Assembly (NCBI GenBank): GCA_002293525.1
Contig: DBDJ01000063.1
Span: forward strand, 18,959 to 25,715
Direction: 5' to 3'
Source: Lachnospiraceae bacterium UBA935
Lineage (GTDB): Bacteria > Bacillota > Clostridia > Lachnospirales > Lachnospiraceae
Length of the DNA: 6,757 nt
Part shown: positions 1 to 5,455 of the stretch, piece after piece
Position numbering within the stretch: position 1 is the first letter of the stretch
Layout: every line of letters begins with the position of its first letter
Position numbers and translations under genes: made by a program
The notes under the pieces: model-generated
The model's database searches: none
The model's input: only the letters and a program-made list of their open reading frames with translations
Told to the model about the DNA's origin: nothing

Positions 1-207
1 TTAAGTGCCAACGCAGAGGAAACCAATGAAAGTGGAGCCCCTCTGGGCGAGACTTTTATGCTATGGGTTCCTCGGAGTGCTATAAACGCCGCGTCCAGAG
101 AGAAAACCGACCGTCCAGCCCTCCGGCCCCCGAGCCCCTCATGCTTCAACATTGGCGGTATTCATTCCGCGAGGTTCCACGAGTTCCGCGAGGTTCCTAT
201 GAGAAAC
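1..207. other. Leader region without a supportable gene
   Basis: No gene can be supported in this GC-rich stretch. Frame 1 is open from the window edge to a TAG at 253-255, but its translation has a biased, Pro/Arg-rich composition with no recognisable domain, and its end runs through the promoter of the next gene, so I do not call it. An AGAGGA at 15-20 precedes an ATG at 26, giving a 19-residue ORF (stop 83-85) with a hydrophobic end; it could be a decayed remnant of a small membrane protein, but this is only a guess. A third frame is open from ATG 63 to TAA 234-236 (57 residues), again without a recognisable product. The only clear structure is the tandem repeat at 165-197. Confidence 0.4.
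165..197. repeat. 9-10 bp tandem repeat, about 3.4 copies
   Basis: The units read TTCCGCGAGG (165-174), TTCCACGAG (175-183), TTCCGCGAGG (184-193) and TTCC (194-197). The 14-mer TTCCGCGAGGTTCC occurs twice exactly at a 19-bp period. The array ends about 10 bp upstream of the -35 box of the next promoter. Its function is unknown. It could be slippage-derived intergenic DNA or a cluster of protein-binding sites at roughly one helical turn. Confidence 0.75.
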
Positions 208-237
208 TTGACCCTACAGTCAATTTTGCGTTATAAT
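208..237 (+). promoter_or_regulatory. Sigma-A promoter of the FAD-dehydrogenase gene
   Basis: A -35 box TTGACC (208-213) and a perfect -10 box TATAAT (232-237) are separated by 18 bp. Transcription would start near 244-246, leaving a leader of about 67 nt before ATG 312. This is the best promoter match between the window start and the first gene. The start site is inferred, not mapped. Confidence 0.8.
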
Positions 238-283
238 GATTTGTCGGCATATTAGTTTCAGAGCAAACAGGAAACATATACAG

Positions 284-305
284 TGCGGCAGAGCCGCAGA
301 CGAGG
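284..305 (+). promoter_or_regulatory. Small GC-rich hairpin followed by the ribosome binding site
   Basis: TGCGGC (284-289) and GCCGCA (293-298) form a perfect 6-bp stem with a 3-nt AGA loop. A GAGG Shine-Dalgarno core follows at 302-305, 6 nt before ATG 312. The hairpin lies 3 nt upstream of the ribosome binding site but does not cover it. It might stabilise the mRNA 5' region. No U-run follows, so it is not a terminator. The ribosome binding site supports the chosen start. Confidence 0.5.
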
Positions 306-311
306 TATCTT

Positions 312-1706
312 ATGAAATATGATGTGATTATAATCGGAGCGGGTCCCAGCGGAATATTCTGTGCCTATGAGCTGAAAGAAAGAAACAAAGATCTAAAGAT
401 CCTGATGATAGAAAAAGGCCGTTCGATCGAAAAACGGCAATGTCCGAAGCGCACTACCAAAAGATGCATCGGCTGCAGTCCCTGTTCGATCACTACCGGA
501 TTTGCCGGGGCCGGGGCTTTTTCTGACGGGAAGCTGTCGCTGTCTCCGGATGTTGGCGGCAATCTGCCGGCGATTCTCGGCTATGAGGAAACCCGTGCGC
601 TGATCCGGGAATCTGACGGTATTTACTTGAAGTTCGGAGCCGATACCGATGTGTACGGCGCCGATAAAGAAGAAGAAATTCGCGACATCCGCAAAAAGGC
701 GATAAACGCCAATCTGAAGCTGGTAGAATGCCCGATCAGGCATCTGGGAACGGAAGAGGGCTATAAGATTTATGCCAAGCTGCAGCATCATCTGGAAGCG
801 GCCGGCGTCACGCTTCTTTTTAACACCATGGTTGAGCAGTTGCTGATCGAAGAGGGACGGGCTGTTGGCGTCATCACCGACAAGGGCGATACCTTCTTCG
901 GCACAGAGCTCGTTGCGGCGGTGGGAAGAGAAGGCGCCGACTGGTTTAAGGACAAGTGTAAAGAGCTCGACATCGAGACCACGCCGGGCACAGTGGACGT
1001 GGGCGTGCGTGTCGAAGTAAGGAACGAGGTCATGCAGTTCCTTAATGAAAACCTGTATGAGGCCAAATTAATCTACCATACCCCCACCTTTGACGATAAA
1101 GTGCGCACCTTTTGTACCAATCCTTCCGGCGAGGTGGCGACCGAATATTATGAAGGCGGCCTGGCAGTGGTAAACGGCCATGCTTACAAATCCGACGAAT
1201 ACAAAACCAACAATACCAATTTTGCCATCTTGGTCAGCAAGAATTTTACCAAACCCTTCAAGACCCCGATCGAATACGGCAAGCAGATCGCCCAGCTGTC
1301 CAATATGCTCTGCGGCGGCAAGATCCTGGTTCAGACTTTCGGCGATTTCCGCCGCGGCAGAAGGACGACGGAAGAACGGCTTTGCCGCAATAACCTGATT
1401 CCCACTTTGAAGGATGCGGTTCCCGGCGACCTTTCTTTGGTATTTCCCCACCGTATCATGGTGGATATCGAAGAAATGATCCTGGCACTGGATAAAATAA
1501 CCCCCGGCATCGCAGGTGACGAGACCCTGCTTTACGGCGTGGAGGTCAAGTTCTATTCCAATAAAGTCGTGGTCGACAAGAATTTCGAGACCAGCGTCAA
1601 AGGACTGCGTGCCATCGGCGACGGAGCCGGGGTTACCAGAGGGCTGCAGCAGGCCTCCGCTAACGGGATCTGTGTGGCAAGGAGCATAATACAAAAAAGG
1701 TTATAG
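312..1706 (+). CDS. FAD-dependent dehydrogenase (COG2509-type, NAD(P)/FAD-binding Rossmann protein)
   Basis: A 464-residue soluble flavoprotein of the uncharacterised FAD-dependent dehydrogenase family; the physiological substrate is unknown. The N-terminal strand-turn-helix carries the dinucleotide motif GAGPSG (residues 9-14) after a hydrophobic strand, with an acidic residue at E34 ending the second strand, as expected for binding the FAD ribose. The segment around residues 63-75 (GFAGAGAFSDGKL) and the C-terminal AIGDGAGVTRGLQQASANG (434-452) are family hallmarks, the latter being the second FAD-contacting motif. Four cysteines (C44, C52, C55, C58; spacing C-x7-C-x2-C-x2-C) lie just before the glycine-rich loop and could bind a metal or act in redox; this is inference. 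There is no signal peptide or membrane segment. ATG 312 is supported by GAGG at 302-305 and by the Rossmann strand starting directly at the N-terminus. The stop codon lies within a tandem repeat. It appears to be transcribed alone from the promoter at 208-237. Confidence 0.93.
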   Translation: MKYDVIIIGAGPSGIFCAYELKERNKDLKILMIEKGRSIEKRQCPKRTTKRCIGCSPCSITTGFAGAGAFSDGKLSLSPDVGGNLPAILGYEETRALIRESDGIYLKFGADTDVYGADKEEEIRDIRKKAINANLKLVECPIRHLGTEEGYKIYAKLQHHLEAAGVTLLFNTMVEQLLIEEGRAVGVITDKGDTFFGTELVAAVGREGADWFKDKCKELDIETTPGTVDVGVRVEVRNEVMQFLNENLYEAKLIYHTPTFDDKVRTFCTNPSGEVATEYYEGGLAVVNGHAYKSDEYKTNNTNFAILVSKNFTKPFKTPIEYGKQIAQLSNMLCGGKILVQTFGDFRRGRRTTEERLCRNNLIPTLKDAVPGDLSLVFPHRIMVDIEEMILALDKITPGIAGDETLLYGVEVKFYSNKVVVDKNFETSVKGLRAIGDGAGVTRGLQQASANGICVARSIIQKRL

Positions 1707-1770
1707 CCTGAACTAGCCTGAACCGTAACCGAAAACGTTATAGCCTGAACTAGCCTGAACCGTAACCGAA
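1700..1770. repeat. Nested tandem repeat: 37-bp duplication containing 10-bp doublets
   Basis: A 34-bp sequence (1700-1733) is repeated exactly at 1737-1770, a 37-bp period. Each copy contains TAGCCTGAAC twice in tandem, giving four copies in all (1704-1713, 1714-1723, 1741-1750, 1751-1760). The first copy begins inside the last codons of the flavoprotein gene, so that gene's TAG stop (1704-1706) is the first base triplet of the repeat and is itself duplicated. I see no convincing terminator hairpin or U-run here. Confidence 0.93.
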
Positions 1771-1811
1771 CAACTGCTGCTTGCGGAATCGATGCATGTA
1801 CTTAATCATTG

Positions 1812-1859
1812 AAGATAATACATATGTAAGATAATACATTTGTAAGATAATACATATAT
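1812..1859. repeat. Three tandem 16-bp AT-rich units upstream of the foldase gene
   Basis: The units are AAGATAATACATATGT (1812-1827), AAGATAATACATTTGT (1828-1843) and AAGATAATACATATAT (1844-1859), differing at one or two positions. Each carries GATAAT, a good match to a sigma-A -10 box (1814-1819, 1830-1835, 1846-1851). The first also contains the palindrome TACATATGTA (1819-1828). No strong -35 box is correctly spaced; TTGAAG (1809-1814) lies 15 bp before the second GATAAT. The array ends 12 bp before ATG 1872, so copy number would alter the promoter or leader of that gene. Confidence 0.9.
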
Positions 1860-1871
1860 GAAGTGGAACCC

Positions 1872-2927
1872 ATGAAAAACAGACGAATTTTAACACTACT
1901 GATTATTTTTTTACTTTCCTTCTTACCGGTGGGATGCGGTCAAGAAGAGACAGATATGAAGGTCGTCCTGACGACCGGCTTTGAGAAGGATGAAATCTTC
2001 CGGATTGAAAAGATGTCCTGTACCTTGCCGGAGATGATGGTGTATCTGACCAATGAGCAGAACCAGTATGAGAGTATATATGGAAGCCAGATCTGGGAGC
2101 TGGACTTTGACGGGACTACTTTGGAGCAGAGCGTCAAGGAAACAGCCCTGGCTCAGATCGCCCAGATCAAGACGATGAATCTCCTGGGGGAACAAAACGG
2201 GATTGCCCTGGAACCGGGCGAGCAAGAAAAAGCGTCGCAGGCGGCGGAGGCGTATTTCAATTCGCTGAATGAGACGGAAAAGGAAATGATGGGCGTTACC
2301 GAAGATGTCATCGTCAAGCTCTATACCGAATATGCGCTGGCGGACAAGGTCTATCGCGACATTATCAAGGACATTAATCCGGAAATCAGCGATGACGAGG
2401 CCAGAACCATAACCGTACAGCATATTCTGGTCAAGACCTATGCGCTTGACGGCACCGGCAAAAAAATCGAATACACGGAGCGGGCCAGAGCGGATGCGCT
2501 TGCCATGATTCAGGATATCCAGGATCAGATTGCCGCCGGAGAAGATTTTGAAAAGCTGATTATGCTATACAGTGAGGACGATCAGGCGGTATATTCTTTT
2601 GGCAAAGGGGATATGGAGGCACCCTTTGAAAATGCCGCTTTTTTGCTGGAAACCGGTCAGGTCAGCGAGATCGTCGAGACCAGTTTCGGCTATCATATTA
2701 TTAAATGCATGAATACGTTTAACCGCGAAGAAACCGATGCCAACAAGGTAAAAATAGTGGCGGAACGCCGCGAGGAAGTATTTGGCCAGGTATATAATGT
2801 ATTTGTCGGTACTTTGACCAAGAACCTGAATGAAGAGCTTTGGAGCGAAGTGTCGTTTATCCATAACAGCGAGGTGGTGACAAAGGATTTCTTTGATGTT
2901 TATGAAATGTATTTCGCAGATGATTAA
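1872..2927 (+). CDS. PrsA/SurA-like peptidyl-prolyl cis-trans isomerase lipoprotein
   Basis: A 351-residue predicted lipoprotein foldase on the outer face of the membrane, where parvulin proteins catalyse proline isomerisation and help exported proteins fold. The N-terminus has basic residues (K2, R4, R5), a hydrophobic core (6-18) and a lipobox-like LPVGC with acceptor cysteine C22; proline at -3 deviates from the usual Leu/Ile/Val. A SurA-like helical region (about 48-170) precedes a PPIC/parvulin domain (about 178-285), recognised by QHILV (183-187) and the stretch from FGKGDMEAPFENAAF to SFGYHIIK (243-278). A charged helical tail follows to 351. ATG 1872 is preferred over GTG 1863 because it places the basic residues directly before the signal core; the upstream AGTGGA is only a weak ribosome binding site. 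A 5-codon mini-ORF (ATG 1858) overlaps this start as ATGA, perhaps by chance. Two tandem TAA stops end the gene. The gene symbol is withheld because these paralogues vary. Confidence 0.92.
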   Translation: MKNRRILTLLIIFLLSFLPVGCGQEETDMKVVLTTGFEKDEIFRIEKMSCTLPEMMVYLTNEQNQYESIYGSQIWELDFDGTTLEQSVKETALAQIAQIKTMNLLGEQNGIALEPGEQEKASQAAEAYFNSLNETEKEMMGVTEDVIVKLYTEYALADKVYRDIIKDINPEISDDEARTITVQHILVKTYALDGTGKKIEYTERARADALAMIQDIQDQIAAGEDFEKLIMLYSEDDQAVYSFGKGDMEAPFENAAFLLETGQVSEIVETSFGYHIIKCMNTFNREETDANKVKIVAERREEVFGQVYNVFVGTLTKNLNEELWSEVSFIHNSEVVTKDFFDVYEMYFADD

Positions 2928-2981
2928 TAAAAATTTTAGAATTGTCCAACACCGCATAAATAAAGGGTTTTCACGCTATTG

Positions 2982-3008
2982 CTAGCACTCGTGACAAATG
3001 AGTGCTAA
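2982..3008. promoter_or_regulatory. CIRCE operator (HrcA-binding site)
   Basis: The arms CTAGCACTC (2982-2990) and GAGTGCTAA (3000-3008) flank a 9-bp spacer. They match the CIRCE consensus TTAGCACTC-N9-GAGTGCTAA except for the first base. CIRCE is the operator of the heat-shock repressor HrcA, usually found before groESL and hrcA-grpE-dnaK. Here it precedes htpG, ending 7 bp upstream of the -35 box. The site itself is near-certain; repression of htpG is inferred from position. hrcA is not in the window. Confidence 0.95.
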
Positions 3009-3015
3009 TTTTGTC

Positions 3016-3044
3016 TTGACATTTCCTGATCTTGGAATTACAAT
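3016..3044 (+). promoter_or_regulatory. Strong sigma-A promoter of htpG
   Basis: A consensus -35 box TTGACA (3016-3021) and TACAAT (3039-3044) are separated by the optimal 17 bp. The predicted transcription start is near 3051, giving a leader of about 97 nt before GTG 3148. I found no better promoter between the CIRCE and the upstream gene. The long open frame running back to 2998 therefore includes promoter DNA and is not coding there. Confidence 0.85.
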
Positions 3045-3133
3045 TCAATACAGAGATTATGGCTTGTATTATGCCGTAATGCACGGTACCAGTACGCAGA
3101 GGGGAAGAGTAACAAAGGCACATAATATCAGAA

Positions 3134-3139
3134 AAGGAG
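3134..3139 (+). promoter_or_regulatory. Ribosome binding site that fixes the htpG start at GTG
   Basis: AAGGAG lies 8 nt before GTG 3148, inside a longer match AAAGGAGTGAT (3133-3143). No comparable site precedes the in-frame ATG at 3079 or the codon at 2998. Hsp90 homology also begins just after the GTG, so the GTG start is well supported. Confidence 0.92.
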
Positions 3140-3147
3140 TGATAATC

Positions 3148-5364
3148 GTGGCAAAGAGACAAGGAAACCTATCAATCAACAGTGAGAATATTTTTCCCAT
3201 TATCAAGAAATGGCTTTACTCAGATCATGACATTTTTTTCAGGGAACTGATATCCAATGGCTGTGATGCCATTACCAAACTGAAGAAACTGGATATGATG
3301 GGCGAATATGCCCTGCCGGAGGCTTACCGGCCGAAGATTTCGGTTATGGTCAATCCGGCCGACAAGACTTTGACATTTACCGATAACGGCATCGGGATGA
3401 CCGCTGAAGAAGTGGAAGAGTATATCAACCAGATCGCTTTTTCCGGCGCTACCGACTTTATCGAGAAATATAAGGACAAGACCAATGAAGACCAGATCAT
3501 CGGTCATTTCGGCTTGGGCTTTTACTCGGCCTTTATGGTGGCCGACGAGGTTCATATCGATTCACTTTCCTGGCAGGAAGGTGCCAAAGCGGTTCATTGG
3601 GAATGCGACGGCGGCACCGAATTTACGATGGAAGAAGGCGACCGGAGCGAGGTCGGGACGACCATAACCTTATTCTTAAACGACGGCTGCCTGGAGTTCT
3701 GCAACGAATACAAGGCCAAAGAAGTCATCAAGAAGTACTGCTCCTTTGTGTCCACGGAAATCTATCTGTCCCAGAAGGACAGCACCGATACCCAGACCAT
3801 CAAGGCTGAGGAAAAACTCGACACCGACACGGTGATCGAAGAGATCAAGCCGGAAAAAGAAGACGACGAGCTTAAGCTTAAGATTGCCAAGCGCCCCGAG
3901 CTGCTGAATGAGACCAATCCGTTGTGGATGCGCCATCAGAACGACTGTACCAAAGAAGACTACCTGGCTTTTTACCGTAGCGTATTCCAGGACTACAAGG
4001 AGCCGCTGTTCTGGATCCATCTGAATATGGATTATCCGTTCAACCTCAAGGGAATCCTGTATTTCCCCAAGATCAACACCGAATATGAGTCGATCGAAGG
4101 GGTGATCAAGCTCTATAATAACCAGGTCTTTATCGCAGACAATATCAAGGAAGTAATCCCGGAGTTCCTGCTCCTGTTAAAAGGTGTCATCGACTGTCCC
4201 GACCTGCCCCTGAACGTATCCCGGAGCGCCCTGCAGAACGATGGCTTCGTCAAGAAGATCGCCGACTATATCTCCAAGAAAGTGGCCGATAAGCTGTCAG
4301 GCATGTGCAAGACGGAAAAGGAGGCATACGAGAAATACTGGGACGACATCAGCCCCTTTATCAAGTTCGGCTGCCTGAAGGATGACAAATTCTGCGTCAA
4401 GATGACCGACTACATCCTGTTCAAGAACCTGGACGGCAACTATCTCACCCTGCCGGAATGCCTGGAGGTCAACAAGGTCGACCCGGATGACGAGGCGGAA
4501 GACAGCGAGGCCAAAGAAGGAAGCGACAAAGCGACGGGCGCCGGAGAAGCCGACGATGCCGGGGATGAGCCTGCATCAGGAGAAGCTGCTGCCGGGGATG
4601 AGCCTGCATCAGGAGAAGCTGCTGCCGGGGATGAAGCAGATGCCGCTACAGCTAAGCCTGAGGTAGTAGAGGCCGAAATTGTGGACGACGAGGGCAATCC
4701 CATTGATGTTGACGGCGATGAAGATGACGACGAAGCAGAAGACGAGAAAAAAGAAAAAGTTATCTACTACGTAACCGACGAACTGCAGCAAAGCCAATAT
4801 ATCAAGATGTTCAAAGCTGCCAAGATGGATGCCGTCATCCTGACCCACAATATCGACCAGCCGTTTGTGTCCCAGCTGGAATCCAAGAACGAAGGCATCA
4901 AGTTCCAGAGGATAGATGCCGACCTGACCGACAGCTTTAAAGCCAAGACATCCAAGAAGGCTGTCAAAGAAATGGAAGAGCAGGCGGAGCAGGTCTCCAA
5001 GATCATGAAGAAGGTTCTGAAAAAAGACCAGATTACCGTTAAGGTGGAGAAGCTCAAGAATAAAAAGATCGCTTCCGTGATCACCCTGTCAGAAGAAAGC
5101 CGCCGGATGCAGGATATGATGAAGATGTATTCGATGCCCGGCATGGATATGGGAATGTACGGCAAAGAAGGCGAAACGCTGGTCTTAAATGCCGGCCATC
5201 CGCTGGTACAGCATGTGCTGAGTAACCAGGATGACAAAAATGTCGGGATGATCTGCGAACAGCTTTATGACCTGGCCCTGATCCAGCATGCCCCGCTGGA
5301 AGCGGAAGCAATGAGCCGCTTCATTGCCAGAAGCAATGACATCATGCTGTTGCTGGCAAAATAG
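3148..5364 (+). CDS. htpG: Molecular chaperone HtpG (bacterial Hsp90) with acidic insertion
   Basis: Cytosolic ATP-dependent dimeric chaperone of 738 residues, against about 620-680 for most HtpG proteins. The N-terminal GHKL ATPase domain shows RELISNGCDA (32-41; E33 matches the catalytic Glu, N37 the Mg-binding Asn), DNGIGM (79-84; D79 contacts adenine), the lid glycines GHFGLGFYSAF (119-129) and GTTITL (170-175). The middle domain has LNVSRSALQND (355-365), with R359 matching the conserved Arg that contacts the ATP gamma-phosphate. The dimerisation domain runs to 738. Residue 98 is Phe in IAFSGA where many Hsp90s have IAKSGT; I recall the same in Bacteroidota HtpG, so it probably marks a subclade. 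Residues 445-537 are an insertion with 39 acidic and 6 basic residues, placed before the IYYV strand late in the middle region. It contains two perfect 11-residue repeats. Expression is likely heat-inducible through the upstream CIRCE. GTG start chosen from the AAGGAG and homology. Confidence 0.98.
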   Translation: MAKRQGNLSINSENIFPIIKKWLYSDHDIFFRELISNGCDAITKLKKLDMMGEYALPEAYRPKISVMVNPADKTLTFTDNGIGMTAEEVEEYINQIAFSGATDFIEKYKDKTNEDQIIGHFGLGFYSAFMVADEVHIDSLSWQEGAKAVHWECDGGTEFTMEEGDRSEVGTTITLFLNDGCLEFCNEYKAKEVIKKYCSFVSTEIYLSQKDSTDTQTIKAEEKLDTDTVIEEIKPEKEDDELKLKIAKRPELLNETNPLWMRHQNDCTKEDYLAFYRSVFQDYKEPLFWIHLNMDYPFNLKGILYFPKINTEYESIEGVIKLYNNQVFIADNIKEVIPEFLLLLKGVIDCPDLPLNVSRSALQNDGFVKKIADYISKKVADKLSGMCKTEKEAYEKYWDDISPFIKFGCLKDDKFCVKMTDYILFKNLDGNYLTLPECLEVNKVDPDDEAEDSEAKEGSDKATGAGEADDAGDEPASGEAAAGDEPASGEAAAGDEADAATAKPEVVEAEIVDDEGNPIDVDGDEDDDEAEDEKKEKVIYYVTDELQQSQYIKMFKAAKMDAVILTHNIDQPFVSQLESKNEGIKFQRIDADLTDSFKAKTSKKAVKEMEEQAEQVSKIMKKVLKKDQITVKVEKLKNKKIASVITLSEESRRMQDMMKMYSMPGMDMGMYGKEGETLVLNAGHPLVQHVLSNQDDKNVGMICEQLYDLALIQHAPLEAEAMSRFIARSNDIMLLLAK
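4558..4634 (+). repeat. In-frame 33-bp tandem repeat within htpG
   Basis: Two identical 33-bp units (4558-4590, 4591-4623) are followed by the first 11 bp of a third (4624-4634). Each unit encodes the 11 residues AGDEPASGEAA (from residue 471). Perfect identity at all codon positions, including silent ones, suggests recent duplication. The unit length is a multiple of three, so copy-number change would keep the reading frame and only lengthen or shorten the acidic linker. Confidence 0.95.
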
Positions 5365-5378
5365 AAAATAGAAATAGG
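5358..5378. repeat. 7-bp tandem repeat across the htpG stop codon
   Basis: AAAATAG (5358-5364), AAAATAG (5365-5371) and AAATAGG (5372-5378) follow one another. The htpG TAG stop (5362-5364) is the end of the first unit. A weak hairpin GGAAA/TTTCC (5377-5381 and 5388-5392) follows without a U-run, so it is unlikely to terminate transcription. Confidence 0.6.
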
Positions 5379-5410
5379 AAATCCGTGTTTCCATAGATAA
5401 CAATCATAAT

Positions 5411-5451
5411 TGCCTCTGCATAGTATAAGTTAAACATATTATGCAGAGGTA
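5411..5451 (+). promoter_or_regulatory. Long hairpin that sequesters the next gene's ribosome binding site
   Basis: CCTCTGCATA (5413-5422) pairs perfectly with TATGCAGAGG (5440-5449). The stem extends outward by G-U and U-A (5412/5450, 5411/5451) and inward by G-U and three A-U pairs (5423-5426 with 5436-5439), about 16 pairs around a 9-nt loop (5427-5435). The AGAGG ribosome binding site of the downstream gene (5445-5449) lies in the 3' arm, so RNA folding would mask it. The short TTTT after the stem (5452-5455) also makes it a possible, though weak, terminator for htpG. As DNA it could instead be an operator. Confidence 0.7.
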
Positions 5452-5455
5452 TTTT

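Noticed and set aside
58..255. 65-residue forward ORF at the window start
   Set aside because: The frame is open to the window edge, the composition is unlike a folded protein, and its end overlaps a repeat and the TTGACC/TATAAT promoter.
1068..1694. 208-residue ORF on the minus strand
   Set aside because: It lies entirely antisense to the well-supported FAD dehydrogenase and shows no domain or ribosome binding site. It is a shadow of codon bias.
1700..1859. CRISPR array
   Set aside because: The repeats are directly abutting or nested, with no unique spacers of regular length and no cas genes.
2998..3147. N-terminal extension of HtpG from 2998
   Set aside because: It runs through the CIRCE arm and both promoter boxes, and HtpG homology plus AAGGAG place the start at GTG 3148.
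4440..4703. Ser/Ala/Pro-rich 87-residue minus-strand ORF
   Set aside because: It is the mirror of the low-complexity acidic repeat segment of htpG.
5377..5392. GGAAA/TTTCC hairpin as an htpG terminator
   Set aside because: The stem has only 5-6 pairs and no U-run follows. The longer hairpin at 5411-5451 is a better candidate, although its U-run is short.
5419..5429. Sporulation sigma-factor (sigma-E or sigma-K like) promoter before the SpoIID-like gene
   Set aside because: CATAGTAT and TATAAG resemble -10 boxes but no correctly spaced -35 element is present.
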